A stretch of DNA of 64,000 nucleotides from Gnetum montanum (GCA_015680685.1 MNCI01002043.1:58740-122739); one strand, 5' to 3'; shown: positions 34,301-47,302, counted from the stretch's first letter. The notes: a model not told the origin generated them from the sequence alone. Translations and numbers: made by a program.

Positions 34301-36546
34301 TTATTGGTTGATGGTAGGAGTGGCTTTATACATCTCTTGTGATATTAAGTTGACTCCGAAACCTGAGTCCAGAAGAGCTTTACATGGTTCATTCCCAGCG
34401 ACTTGGAGATAGATTAAAGGACTTCTGGGGTTAGAGAATTTCCTGAGAAGGTGGCCCTTCTTAATCCAGTCAGTGACAACATGTGTTAACATAACCATGT
34501 GCCTTGAGCTCTGTTTTTGGTTTGAAGGGAGCTTTGAAGCCTTATTTGATGGAGAAGCGTTCAAAGGCTCAACCGCTTGTGGTTGTGAGAGTTTGGTTGG
34601 ACTGTTGGTTCTGAAGAAAGGTCTTTTCTTTGTATGATTTTCAGAACCAGCAATGGGTTGAAGGTTCACAGCTCTCATAGTATTGCGTTGTTGTAGTTGA
34701 GTGGGGAGTTCCCCTTGCATTGCTGGAGCGGGTGATAATGGAGCTATCGGTGTGAGAGTTGCGAATGGATTTGGACGATGGTATGTCTGTGGATTATCTC
34801 TCCCAGGAGAAGGAGTCCTATAATACTCCCGAGCTTGGTAGTGGCGTTGTGGTGTCATGTGACCAATAGAGTTACGTGGAGAGATTGGTTGCTGCACGTA
34901 GTAGCCATATGGATCCGGTTGCTGGTAAGGATATTGTTGTCGTCGTGGTGGCATCCCCCATGACTGTGGGTATTTCCACTGCTGGTGTTTCTCAATAGGT
35001 TGTGGCAGAGTTCCACTTGGATAATACATTAAAGGTTGGTGGAACTGCCTTGGGTTACCTTGGGGAGAAGGTAACCGTCGAGGTGCTTGCCGTTTGTTAA
35101 GTCGTGGGTTAAGTGCGTACACCCCAGACTCTTGCAGATGTGAGATTACTGGGCAACATCCCTTAGGATGGTCGTATTAGCATATCTCATATCCATCGCC
35201 ATTGTTCGTATCAGAATCCACAACCTCTTCGGTGATGGCCATTTTACCCTTACCTTTGTTACGTGCATGGTCCATGTCCCTCTTTTTCTTTTTTTCATAG
35301 TCACTACCTCGCTCCCTAGACTCCTCTACAATTTTAAGAATGGTTTCAAATCTACTATTTAGGGAGTCCCACATTTGGTCTACCTTTGCGGATACTTCTG
35401 TTGTTCATTTTTGCAGTGGCAAGGTTTTCCTATGCCCCATCTCTTCAAGTGGTGACTCTTCCTCCTCCTCACAGAATCTCACTCCTCTTTTTCAGAGGGA
35501 AGGATCACGGTTATACTCTTCCGCACTTTCTCTCTTACGTAGCTCTCCCTCTTCCTTGGCTACTTGTTCCAACAATCTATGGACCTGATGGGACCTAAGC
35601 TTTGATAATCTCCCTTGGGCATACGTTTCAAGGGTTCTCCTAGTTTCTTGCCTAAGTCCATCTACGAGATGATGTAGTTGATCCCGTTGTGCGTAACCAT
35701 GGCCTAGACAACGATGCAATAATGCATAATAACGGCCCATGGTAGCATCCAAGGGTTCATGATTTCCTTGCTTCCATCCTTGGATTTTCTTTCGTAGGTT
35801 GGACACTCAGGAGTANACAACTTTAGTTTTTTCCATTCGTTCTCGATGTTCTGCAAGGCACATGCATCGTGAAATGTTTGTAAGTGATTATGAGGATCAA
35901 CGTTGTATCCCCCCTCAAATTGTGGGATGTTATTCATGTCTAACCTCTTGATCTTGCTATCTTTTTGGTGCCTTGTGGGAATTCTTACAGCCTTCGTGAT
36001 ATCTAACATGCTTCAGGTTGCAAGTAGGGGTTCTTCCTGGTCATTTCGTTCATAGCGTTTGTGATGTCTACACGGTTCCCTACTCTCCCTTCTTTCATGT
36101 CGTGATTCTCTAGAGTGCCCTCATCCTCGTTCTTGACTCTCTCGTCGAGGTTTCTCACTCTATTTACCTTTATCCTCATGGTTAGGTTCCTTATGACTAC
36201 GTCTTGATACTGAAGGAGAGGGTGAATGTGATGATGAAGGTGAAGAAGAAGGAGAACCATCGTCATGATGATGTTTCCTACCTTCTCTTTGGTGGTCCTG
36301 GCCCCGATCATGATTACGATTAGAGTGCCCCCCCTTATCATGTGTTTGTGTTCCCTCGTTGAACACTTGGTGTTCGTGGGGATCAGAACCAGGATTGTGA
36401 ATCGTGGAGTGAAGGTTTTGATACACCACCTCCTGACCATCGTTAGGAGGGGGAACATCATTTTGTGGAGAACCTATTGAAATAGGTTCACCACCCTCAA
36501 TTTCGCTTAAGATGGGTGGAGCATTATGGGGGCCTTTTCCCTTCAA
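34301..36546 (-). pseudogene. RE4 gag and partial protease
   Basis: Best-preserved gag of the window. From 36546: a Ser/Arg/His-rich N-terminus (HHHDDGSPSSSPSSSHS), the capsid-like core around 35990-35830 (RLDMNNIPQFEGGYN, HLQTFHDACALQNIENEW), a break at a single N (35816), then LRKKIQGWKQ, DATMGRYYALLHRCLGHGY, GLRQETRRTLETYAQGRL. The knuckle region at about 35150-35195 reads EIC-stop-YDHPKGCCP. A Pro/Gln/Tyr-rich tail follows. The protease (LLDSGFGVNLISQEMYKA) at 34301-34390 is cut off after its active site and the sequence passes straight into spacer, so pol is absent. Only a few stops. Confidence 0.8.
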
Positions 36547-36663
36547 CGATGTATAGTATCTCTCCTATCGCAAGTCCCTTTGACGTTGCACTTCTGTGGG
36601 ATGGTAATCCCTTGTTTCATAATCACATGCAATGTATTCTACGTATAACTATGACATGCCTAC

Positions 36664-36996
36664 TCACGCGAGAGCATGAAGAAGTATGTTGGGGACTACT
36701 CGATCTGGAGGCAACACTATGTTACCCTCCAAGTCTCTCCAAAGCAGTTGTTCATCTTGATGGAGAATAAAGGTAAAGTCAAGTACATATTCATTGTGAT
36801 GAATATATACCACACGAAACTGTTGAGGAACTGACGGATCTTGGTTACATGTGTTGTGCCACAGATTGTCTTTTGTGTGAGTCCTAGGCGGTGAAGTGCC
36901 TTTGTACAAAGAAGAAGACATTTTTGTCTTGTTCGGTGTGCTATTTACCGTTGTCTTATTTTTCTTTTGATCAACCCTAAGGGTTCGTTCTAGCAT
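36664..36996 (-). CDS. RE4 leader ORF upstream of gag, 110 codons
   Basis: Open frame beginning 72 bases after the 5' LTR, just inside the leader, and ending 117 bases before the gag ATG. It reads a basic N-terminus (KKNKTTVNSTPNKTK) and an acidic C-terminal half (RDLEGNIVLPPDR). Tat/Ogre elements are known to carry an extra ORF before gag; whether this is such an ORF or chance is undecided, because sister copies lack this region or are decayed there. Function unknown. Confidence 0.35.
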   Translation of the reverse strand: MLERTLRVDQKKNKTTVNSTPNKTKMSSSLYKGTSPPRTHTKDNLWHNTCNQDPSVPQQFRVVYIHHNEYVLDFTFILHQDEQLLWRDLEGNIVLPPDRVVPNILLHALA

Positions 36997-37048
36997 CCCA
37001 ACGATATGAATGATCTCCTATGTTCTACGTAGTGCACAAACAACTAAG

Positions 37049-37066
37049 TCCCCGGCAACGGCGCCA
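37049..37066 (-). promoter_or_regulatory. Primer binding site, RE4, intact tRNA-Asp type
   Basis: Sense TGGCGCCGTTGCCGGGGA one base after the LTR end. This is the reference for the decayed sites of RE2 and RE3. Confidence 0.9.
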
Positions 37067-37067
37067 A

Positions 37068-37839
37068 TGATGAGTGGCGAGGTACCCCTACACTCAACCA
37101 TACGAATATGAGCGTCTCACGCGTGATCCGGTCGAACTCCAAGGACTAAGTGCTTATGCGCCTTACTGAAACATTTAAGGTTAATCAATTTCTGTCTTCC
37201 CAATCTTACTTGTATTGTCACGGTTGTATGGTTAAGTAAGCTTAAGGTATATGATTTTTATATCTTTTATCTTTTTAATGTCTTATGCTAATAGGGGAAG
37301 GTGAAGAGAACTAAGTGACTAACTTTTCTTAACTTTTTACTAAGTTCTAATTTTCCTAACACTAGTATCCGTTCCCGCTTGCCGCACACACCCTGAACCA
37401 ATGCAACATTGCTGGGATTACCAAACGCTATTCGTTACTGGGTTACCAAGCGTTGCACACATGCTCGAAGCGGTCGTACTGAGTGTACTTAACTAGGAGA
37501 GTCAAGGCTGAGGAGATCAATTAACTAGGAAAGCAATTAAATATTCAACAATAATTAATTCCTATCTAGCTTAGTCCACATGCTACAAGGTTTATCAGAA
37601 AGTTCGTCTTTATTGTTGTACACAAATGTGTGCTCAGGTACAATTTGCTCGAATAAAGATCTGTTCACTTTAAGACTTCTACTACGGGCACATGGAAATT
37701 ATTCTAACTCTGGAATGGTAAAACTGCTATAGTTTGGCTAAGGGTCTAAGTCTAAGTTCCTAAAACAGGGAAAGCCGCCTCTTATTTATAGACATTGCGG
37801 CAGGCCACAATATCGCGTATGCGATATCGCGGCTCATCA
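37068..37839 (-). repeat. RE4 5' LTR (GATATC-array type)
   Basis: 772-bp minus-strand LTR opening (sense) TGATGAGCCGCG at 37839 and closing CCACTCATCA. U3 is very short: GCGATATCGC, ACGCGATATTG, then CTATAAATAAGAGG. It groups with the RE1 LTR and the solo LTR, not with the LTR at 29689-30568. Confidence 0.85.
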
Positions 37840-40800
37840 TTTAGTTTAGAAGATAAAGAAGGATGCAAAGTATGCCAATATGAACATCCTAAAGGATGTT
37901 TCCTTGTTATGGTTCACTTACAAGAGTTTGAGATATATGCACTTAATCCAAGATTTTTCAAGAAATAGATGCCAAGATGATTACCCTATACACAAGGTAA
38001 TTTTCAACAACCTTACCAACCGTCATACTATCTAAGTGAAGCCTATCCTCAATCACAAGAGAAATATTAGTAGTAGTGACAACAACCAAAAGCATGGGGA
38101 ATGCCATCGATAAGGCAACAATACCCATACAAGCAACCAAATCCTTATGGATATTACATTCAATGTCCAATCTCTTTAGGAAATGCTTCAATCCACACTT
38201 CCTCTCACTACGATCCGTTGGAGTATTACAAATCCACTACTTCATGAATGGATCCCAATTCTTATGCACATTAACCAAAAATTGGTTTATTAATCCAACC
38301 TCCTAACTCTCTACCACCAATGCCACCACAAATAATGCAAGGAGAACTACCAACATAGTCATAGCAAAAAAATACTATCATGGCAATTAATACAGGAAAC
38401 ATCAATTTTTTAAGACAAGTCCCAAAAAGGTTCAGAGGAAGGAAACTTCACCTACAATCACCTCATCCACACATACTCTTTAAGGGAACACTATGCTTCC
38501 AAGTACTATAAATCCAAACTTGACCACTAATCATGCTCACTCAAACTGTAATGCACTAGATTAAGGCAGGAGCACTTTCTAAAAAGAGAAGAGATCCTAG
38601 AAGTCCCCTAGTATATCTCCAAATAATAAATCATAAACCCTACAAAGCTCTACTAGATTCTAGGTTAGGAATAAACTTGATTTCACAAGATATGTACAAA
38701 GCTTGGAATTTTCCTCCACTAATGAAAAGTAACATCTGATTGGAGCTTGTAGTTTAGTTAATCACTATTCCACTTGGATAGGTGGATGAGGTCATCATCA
38801 CCATGAGTGGTTGGTCTTATCCTACTAACTTCCTAGTTATACATGTGGGGAAAAAACAAAGGGAAATTTCCTATAATTATGGGAAGAGCATGGCTTAGCA
38901 TTATCAATGCTAAGCTAGGGGTCCAAGACTTGTCCTTCAAAATCTCCAAGGAAGATGAAGTTAAAATCATACAAAGATGCTAAGTTTCATGTATTGCATA
39001 TAGTGATAACAGTTGCAATTATGTGCAGAAAATCTAGGCTATAAAACATGAAACCAATATGACATGCAATTAATGTATAGAAGATATGTGTAAGCAACAA
39101 TGCCTATATGTAGTAGCCACCAAACAACAAGGCACCCACTGGCTAATTACTAAAAAAGAGATAAAGTTAGATATGTGCATGAAACCATTAAAAAAAATTA
39201 CAAGTGCCTATATTGAAGAAGACATTAAATATTTAGAGATTTAAGAAAAGTATGAATCAGAATCGTTGGAACTGAAAGCTCTATTGGATGTACTAGAATA
39301 TGCTTTTCTAAATAATAAGAAACCGGTAATTATTAATGTCAATCTTGATAAAGAGCAAAAGAGAAGACTACTGGAAGTGGTAAATAAATGACCAACAACA
39401 TTTGCATGATCCTACAATGAAATAATAGGTACAAATCCATGCATATGTCAACACCAAATCTATACAGATCCAATTGTCAAGCCTCACCACCAACCTCAAA
39501 GAATATTGAATGCTAAACTCAAAGAAGTGGTCAAACAAAAATAGGAGAAACTATTAAAGCAGGGTTCATCTATGCAATAGCAAATAGTGAATGGGTCAGT
39601 CCCTTAGTCATTGTCCTAAAGAAAGGTGGTGAATGGAGGATTTACATTGACTTACAATTATTGAATTCAACAATCTTCAAAGATTATTTTCCTTTACCAT
39701 CTATTAACCAGGTCCTTGATATTATTGTAGAACATTAGTACTATAGTTTCCTTGATGGGTACAGCGAGTGTAACCAAGTTTGCATTGCACCATAAGATCA
39801 AGAGAAGACTACATTCACTAGTTTATGAGGGATGTTTGCCTAAAAGAAAATGTCTTTTGACTTGTGTAACACTCCTGCTACCTTTCAAAGACTTGTACTA
39901 AGCATCTTCCAAAAATGGATTGGCAATGGAGTGGAAGTATTCATGGATGACTTTTCCACATATAGGCTTGACTTCAAACAAGCCTTGGACCAACTAGAGT
40001 AGGTTTTGAAAAGCTGTGTTGAAACTAATGTAAAGTTCAATTGGCAAAAAAGCCATCTAATGGTCCAAAATGGTATTGTAATGGGACATAAAGTATCTCA
40101 AAATGGAATAGAGGTCGATCATGATAAGATAAGAGTCATTCAAAATATTACCCAAAGGCCACAACATGTTAAGGATGTCAAATCATTCCTTGGCCATACA
40201 AGATATTACAAAATATTTATTGAGAATTTTTCAAAGATAGCAAAGCCACAAGTAGAACTTACAAAGAAGGATGCACCATTCCAATGGATAGAATAGTGTG
40301 AAAAGGCATTTGAAACATTAAAACAAAAGTTGAATAAATCACCAATCCTTCAAGCTCCAAATTGGTCTAAGCCCTTCCACATTATGATAGATGCTTCAAA
40401 TTACGCACGAAGTGCAATACTCACCCAACTTGATAATAAAAAAAGACCATATTACATACACTACACTAGTCAAAGCATCAGCAGGGCACAAATTAATTAC
40501 ACTAATACAAAAAAGGAGCTTATGATTGTGGTGTACACACTTGAAAAATTTAGACATTATGTGCTTGGGTACCCTATTTATGTCAACACAAACCATAGTA
40601 CCATTAGATTTTTGATAAATAAACCAATAGTTAGTCCAAGGGTGATACGATGGCTTGTGATACTACAGGAGTCTGACATCACTATGATAGATAATAAAGA
40701 AACAAAAAATGTTATAGCCAATCATTTTGCAAGACTAAGATGGAAACCACAAGAATAGAATGAACCATTATTAGACCAATTTCTTGATGAAAATTTGTTT

Positions 40801-42155
40801 ACAAGCTCAAAAATGGCTATTAACTCAACAAAAAAGTCATGGATTACTAACTATATGACTTATCTAACTAAATAAGAGCTTCCTTTGGGTGGAATAAGAA
40901 ACAAAAGGAACAGCTCCCCCACAAAGTTAAATGATATATGGAAATTAATGGAAATATTTAGAAGATATGTGCCAATGGACTAATAAGATGGTGCATTCTA
41001 GAAGAGAGCCAACCAAGAACTCTAGAAGATGCACATAAGGAACAATGTGGTTTTCACTATGTAGCACATAGAACAATACTAAACCTGATTATGGTACATG
41101 ACTTTTGGCCTACTATATTCAAAGATGCACACAAATTCACTCAATCTTGTGAAAGATGCTAACACGATGGAGGAATAACGACAAGAAATGAAAGGCCACA
41201 ATAATGCATCTAACCGTTAGAGACATTTGATATATGTGGAATTGATTTTATGGGGCCCATCCCACTGATGTCCAACAAGAATCATACATTATAGTGACAA
41301 CTAATTATTGCACAAGGTGGAAAGAAGAAGCTGCTATCAAATATTGCACAGCTAAAACAACGGCTAAATTCTTTAAACAACACATGGTGAATAGATTTGG
41401 AGTACCATGCATGCTCATATTTGATAATAGAACATATTTTACAGGAGCTACATTCAAGAAGCTAATGCGACAACTTGGGGTCAACCACAAACTAACTACA
41501 CCATGCCATCCCCAAGAAAATGGTCAAGCAGAAGTGACTAACCGAGAAATCATGAGAATATTAGCAAGAATAGTTAGTAAATTTAGAAAGGATTGGAGTA
41601 ATAAGCTAAATGATACTTCCAATAAGATACTTGCCCTATGAAATAGTTTATGGAAAACTTCTTACGTTACCAATCCAAGCAGAGCTACAAACCTTAGCTA
41701 CTACTAGTGAACTTGACCTAGATCTAAACCTAGCTCAAAAAGAATGTCGTACGAACCTTAACCTTCTAAAGGAAAATAGACTTGTAGCTCTAATGAGTAA
41801 TGAGGTACACAAGAAATACTGCAAATGTAGGCATGATGCACGAATATGACAATTGTCAATCTAACCAGGCGATAAAGTCCTATATTGTAATTCCAGTCAT
41901 GTGCCACAAAATGCTAAATTTCAATCCTTATGGGAAGGATCCTATATCGTCCATGCAACATACCAATCAGGCACCATGCAAATCTATCACCCAACTAGCC
42001 CACAAAAGCTTAACTTGGTTAATATTCAACAAGTCAAATCATTCTATGAACATCTTGACTCCTCTATGGATTCTACCCTACCTACCAAACCATCCTTAAC
42101 TCGTTCTATCTTGTGGTTAATTGTTTTTAATAATAGTCATGGGGGTGTCTAGTGT
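37840..42155 (+). pseudogene. RE5 gag tail and pol (PR-RT-RNaseH-INT), Ty3/gypsy
   Basis: The only copy with pol, truncated at 37840 by the RE4 LTR. In order: the gag knuckle at 37858-37905 (CKVCQYEHPKGC); a protease-like stretch at about 38640 with the active site changed to DSR; RT from about 39590 with PLVIVLKKGGEWRIYID, PLPSINQVLD and catalytic FMDD at about 39940; RNase H at 40330-40640 (MIDASNYARSA, TKKELMIVVYTLEKFRHY, a catalytic Asp read as Asn). Integrase follows from about 41030 with the zinc region (CGFHYVAHRT ... SCERC) and core triad FDICGIDFMGP, FDNRTYFTG, NGQAEVTNREI, and a C-terminal part to about 42110. Order PR-RT-RH-INT makes it Ty3/gypsy; FKDAHKF and GIDFMGP point to Athila/Tat. 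Numerous stops and frameshifts: inactive. Confidence 0.85.
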
Positions 42156-43325
42156 GACACTTAAGCACTAAACCTTTTTCTTTTCTTACTACTTTTTCAT
42201 ATTCTTTTATTATTTTTTCCATTCTTTTATGCTTTTTCCATTTCTTAATCATTTTCTATTCTTTGATACCTTTTAAATTCTTTCTACATTTTTATCTTCT
42301 TATCATCTTTTACTATTCTTATCATTTTTCTACAAATTTTCTATGATTTTTTATCATCTTGCTTATACATATTTTTGTTAACTATTTTTAATAAAATGCA
42401 AAGTAATAACGCAAGATGTAGTTTCAATAATGTGAAAATTTCCCTATATTATCAAATCATGGAAGGACTAATTCTATATACAGTGAGACCACATCATCCA
42501 TCCACTCATTTCCAATAATAAGAGGTTCTTACCATGACCTATTGATATTCTTTTCACAATAAAACTAAAATAAGCCTATGATCATTATGCCTGGACAGAA
42601 AAGTGAAGAACTAAGTGGAAATGAAAAGGCTATAACATCAAAGGGATTTGTGGATTCTCCAAGGCTACTATTATAAGTCTTATCCTGCTATTAAGTTGTA
42701 TTATTTACTTGTGTTCTAAAAAAAATGGAAGAATGTCTAAAATAAGTGCTACCTTACCATGTCATTGGAAAGACATGTTACCCATGCTTGAAGGTAGTCC
42801 TCTAGTAAGGTTGACATAGTAAAAACACAATAAATGCACAAAATAAAATTTTTGGGGGTCCCACTAGAAAGACATGTTACCCATGCTTGAAGGTAGGTGG
42901 ATTCCTAGAAATCTAAAAAATAAAGTGTGCTATTAATAAACTACTTCCTTGAACTTCATTACCAAGTATTAATACTTCTTGTAGTAGTGGTAGTCTTGTG
43001 GTTGTTAGTTTTAAGATGATGCAATGCAATGTCATTGGTAAGTGGTATGGACTTGATTTGGATCTTGGATAGAAGGGCTAATGATCACTCTAACCATATA
43101 TCACACACAAGAATCCATTATGCGTATGGTAAGACACTTCACATTCCAATGTCTACAATCCTTTCTACTCCCATTTCACCTCATTAGTATATATAATCAT
43201 AATTCAATTATTTTGTATAATATAGTGTTATTTTTCCATTCAAGCAATACTAACATGTGTGTTTTGCAAGATAGGTATGTTTTACATTGAACTTCTTGAG
43301 TTCCCATGAACACTTATGAGTGTGT

Positions 43326-43380
43326 TTATACAAGGGCACTAAGGGTTGAAGCTTGCTTTGGGGAGGACCCACTTGTATAA
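43326..43380 (+). ncRNA. Conserved spacer stem-loop, RE5 copy
   Basis: Perfect 9-bp stem TTATACAAG (43326-43334) with CTTGTATAA (43372-43380). The loop core is CTTTGGGGAGGACCCA. It is preceded, as in all copies, by a CCYATGAACACTT/CCTAYRGACWYTT-like word. Confidence 0.65.
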
Positions 43381-43689
43381 CTCTTATACTTTACACCTAA
43401 TGATCCATTCCACATTATCTTGTGCCTTCAAGACACTTAAACCATTAATTATCACTTTCCTATATTTTCACATATGATCATAATTTTGCAATTTCTATTA
43501 CCATCTCCTAAATATCTCATTGATTTACTTTGCCAACGAGTCTTTCTTTTATGATATTTTAATTCGAAATTCTCATATTCTAAGCATTATCTATGATCAA
43601 ACATCCTTTAGGCCAACCCTAAATCTTCCAAACTATCCATTTGACCCAATTTTTTCATCAAAAATTGCTCAAAAATCAAATTTTTTTTA

Positions 43690-43770
43690 CGGTGACGTCA
43701 CAACTACAATGTATTAGGCCCTATGACTCACAACTATGATGTCATGCCAATAAAAATCTATATATATGTG
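43690..43770 (+). promoter_or_regulatory. Promoter-like segment before the RE5 aORF
   Basis: TGACGTCA (43693-43700) and TGATGTCA (43737-43744), each next to a CACAACTA word, then a TATA box CTATATATAT at about 43758-43767. The RE5 LTR U3 contains TGACATCACAACC. Roughly 560 bases precede the aORF ATG. Confidence 0.45.
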
Positions 43771-44324
43771 CAAAAGTTAGCAAAATTTTTCATTTTCACA
43801 TTTCAAGCAAAGGAAGTTCATGCTATTTTTCTAAGCCTCTAACAACCAAACTTCTATGCTTTATAACTCTTTTATTGTAGCTCTTATTTATGTAATTCTT
43901 GAACCCTCTTGATCATGGAGTGACCAACTTAGTCGTGGGGGAGAGTATTGCACATAGAAGAGTCAAAATGAGCCAAATTTTTCTAATGCGAGAAGAGTAT
44001 ATTAAGGGTAAGAATAAGAACAAATAAGCATATTCTGATCAATTAATTAAATAAAAGCTAATAAACCTAACCGATTCTCCTAGCCAACCATCCACTAACA
44101 TACTAAACGAGGAAAGGATAATTGTGATAAGTCTTAACAATCAAAAGAATAACAAACAAGGGTTTCTTTTTGAATTTTTCTAACTCTACAATCATAATAA
44201 GAGCCATAAGTAATAATAAGGATAAAAATTGGACCAAAACCAAGGATCTGGAAAAGGATTATGAACTATTATAAATTTATTTAAAATCCTTGGATACACT
44301 CAAATGAATCTTTGATGATTGCAA

Positions 44325-47076
44325 ATGGCTCCGAAAAGATCCATAGAAGGAAGACCCTCACTGTGAGAAAGCAAAAGACCAAGAGGTCAAGGTAGAGGAC
44401 AAGTCAAAGAATAAAATCCATAAGCATAGCAGGAGGTTCAATCCTTTAGCATCCACCAACAAAACCTACTACTAAATAATCTGTGCAGGCTGAGGTTGAA
44501 GCACCACTATAGTTCTAGAGTAAGGACAACACCTCACGTTGTTAGCAAAATGTTTCTAGGCCATCTAAGAAAATTCAATCATGTTCATAGTGATTATGAA
44601 ATTGAATTTTGGACCATTCATGAAGTTGACACTCAAGAACATCGAAACACAACTCCAAGCCTCTCCTCTGTGGCCAACCCTATCATTTAATGGTAAATGG
44701 TACTTAGGAGAAGTTTATCAATTTTGGGGAAATAAGCAAGATGATGCCATCATAAATATTGAAGGAGTCTCTGTGTCTTATTCTATCAAAGCCATTACCA
44801 AGGCATTAAATATTGCTAATGTTAAAGCAAATATAGCATGAATACCTACCAGATCCAACACTGAGGCAAATAAGCTATGGCTACAAAGAGCAAATGGATA
44901 AGAAAATGAGGAATATAGTGAATTGACTATTGAGGAGAAAATATATTTCAAAATTGAAACCTACCATATTTTTTCCACCAAAATGCTCAACAGAATTTCC
45001 ACCTACACCACTAGAGGAAGTGCCATTCTCATGGGGAAATTCAATGCCATGCCAACATAGCTCATTTATTTTTCTTAGAAATTTGAAAAAGGTTTGAAGA
45101 AAATAAGGTAGGGAAACTCACACTAGCATTCCCTTGTTTTATCATAAGGTTATGCAAGCAAGTTGGGATTCTAGAATACACAAATGATGTCCTACGAAAA
45201 GCCCAAAATGCATCATATGTTGAGATGTCAAAGTTAGTTCCACCAAAGAAAGATCAAATGGAGAAGCCACTATGTATTCAGGGAGTAGCAATATTGACAC
45301 CAACAAGAAATATTATAGCAATAGGACAATAAGAAGAAAGACCCAGTGGATCAACACCTATCAATGATAGACTCGAATCAAGTGCTCCACCATAATAACA
45401 AGATTACAGATCGTCCATGAGCCACTTGCAACAAATTTTAAAAATAATAAGTTGGAAAACAAGGGATGGTTCTACATTATACAAAGTAAGAGATAACTTC
45501 GTAAGACCTACATTACCAATAGGGCTCGCTAGTGGTTAGGTATCTTTATAAGTAGAAGAGGATGAAAATTGGACACAATAGATTTTTGGGAACGTTGCAT
45601 CTTTCTAAGTTATGTTAGAAATAGGAGAAGAAGCCATAGTAGCAATGATGCAACACCAAGATTCAGCAAGAGTAGCAAAGGTGATCACCAATCACATTAG
45701 AGAATCATTTAACATTTTCATTATGCTACTAACAAATATTATTGGAACCAAAGATGTTAAGATGTTAGCTAGTACATCCATGACCCCAGTAAAACATGAG
45801 GACATCCTAGATTAACTACTATAGATAGGCTAAGTAATGAAAAATCTCTTTGATATCACAAATGATATCATTGCAATCTAGTCAAATTTAATCTCCACAA
45901 AGGGTAAGCTAGTAATGGTTGAGACAAGAGCAGAACATGCAAAGAATGAAGTGTAGAGGTTGCAAGTTGAATTAGTATCCTTAAGAGCAGAAACAAGAGA
46001 CCCTACACAATATATATTGTTAGACTAGCTAGATAAATTCAAATATGAGTAACTAACATAACTCATAGCCAAGAATATCTAGGTAGAGATGCAGAAAGAA
46101 AAGGCAATATGGAATGCATCTATGGAAAAGGTCCAAAATTATGCACATGCTAAAATAATAACTACCCTTGAAGAAGAAAATAAGAAAATTAGAGCTAAAA
46201 ACACCAGATTGATAGACATAGAGAAGCAGAAAAATGTTCTTAAAGAAAGTATGCACTAGTTAAGAGAACAATTTATCAAAGTCAACCAAGACATGAGTAA
46301 ATTAGCTAGAGCGAACAGAACCATGTGAATGGAATAAGTCCACTCTATCCATCAAAAATTAGTAATTGAAATCAACGCATGGCAAAATGAGGTTAAGAAA
46401 CATGAAAGGCTCAAAGAACACTTCAAAGACTAGGTGGACATGTATAAGAAAATTAATGAAAAATAAATCCAAATGATCAAGGCCAAAATTAGTTAAATCA
46501 TAGCACAGAAACCTAATTGGTAGCCGATTCTAGATAGCCTTGCCCATGTTTACCAAGTTGAAGTGAAGAATAAAAACTTGTAGATTAAAGATCTCATAGA
46601 ATACATGGGATTAACAAACCTTAAATATGCTAATTTGACCATGCTTATTGCAGTTTGACTAAGGAAATAGATAGAATAATAGGTAGTTGCAGTGTATGTC
46701 ATGTATGAAAAAGAGTTTATGGATCGAAAGGATGCACAACCTCTAAGCTTGAAATAGTGAAAGGTAGCTACCAAGATCAGAAAGATGTAGCAACAAACCT
46801 GGCCTACAAAATGATGGATTACTAAGAATTGAGAAAGGTGGTCAAGGCATTTGAGGAAGAAAGGAGGTAGTTTCCAACTTAGTATGTGAAAGCCAACAAA
46901 ATGTTTCCATAGCCTTCATGCCAATGCCATCAAACATTGTAAAATTCACTTGGATGGTACATGACCCAAGATCAGAGGAGGAGAAGCTTCAGGCACTACT
47001 CAATCATTATCAATTTTAGAAGCTTGACAAGAAAGAAAAGAAGCCAATGGAGGAGCCACCACCATTGAGAACCTAA
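44325..47076 (+). pseudogene. RE5 aORF
   Basis: Third ORF with full length (about 917 codons' worth) but many stops. Opens ATGGCTCCGAAAAGATCC and ends MEEPPPLRT-stop. N-terminal half: the region with FEENKVGKLTLAFPCFIIRLCKQ near 45080-45160 (quoted only as a landmark), YTNDVLRKAQNASY near 45180. Middle: EIGEEAIVAMMQHQDSARV at 45616 and VITNHIRESFN, then HEDILD. C-terminal half rich in Lys/Glu/Gln, predicted coiled coil (NKKIRAKNTRLIDIEKQKNV near 46165). The same segments are found at the same spacing in RE7. Retained in the pol-bearing copy, so it belongs to the family rather than being a one-off capture. Confidence 0.65.
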
Positions 47077-47302
47077 AGGCTACATCGAACTCTACCATTT
47101 TATTTTATTTCATTTTATTTTATTGTCATGTGTGTCTATCATGCAATGCATGAAAATATGTAAAGCACCACTCAGAACACAATGTGGCATTTAGAGTCAA
47201 GTAGTCATGTATATAAGTAGTCATGTCAAAGTTTGAGGATACCTCCCAATTTTGTAAGGAACTCTATCTTTTTTTTTGTTTAACTTAGGGACAAGTTTCT
47301 AG

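Larger units (their letters stand above)
42156..44324 (+). other. RE5 non-coding spacer
   Basis: Begins at a G-rich box near 42134-42148 (TAGTCATGGGGGTG). Then a T-rich tract to about 42400, a conserved stretch at 42450-42690, a locally duplicated ACATGTTACCCATGCTTGAAGG block (42770-42792 and 42875-42897), the stem-loop at 43326-43380, a promoter-like segment at 43690-43770 and another G-rich box at 43928-43945. It ends in GATTGCAA, where the sister acceptor AG has mutated. No coding region. Confidence 0.55.

Noticed and set aside
43693-43700. TGACGTCA as a host bZIP/CRE enhancer
   Set aside because: It is a plausible bZIP site, but in context it is better explained as one of the element's own dyad words; no independent evidence for host regulation.
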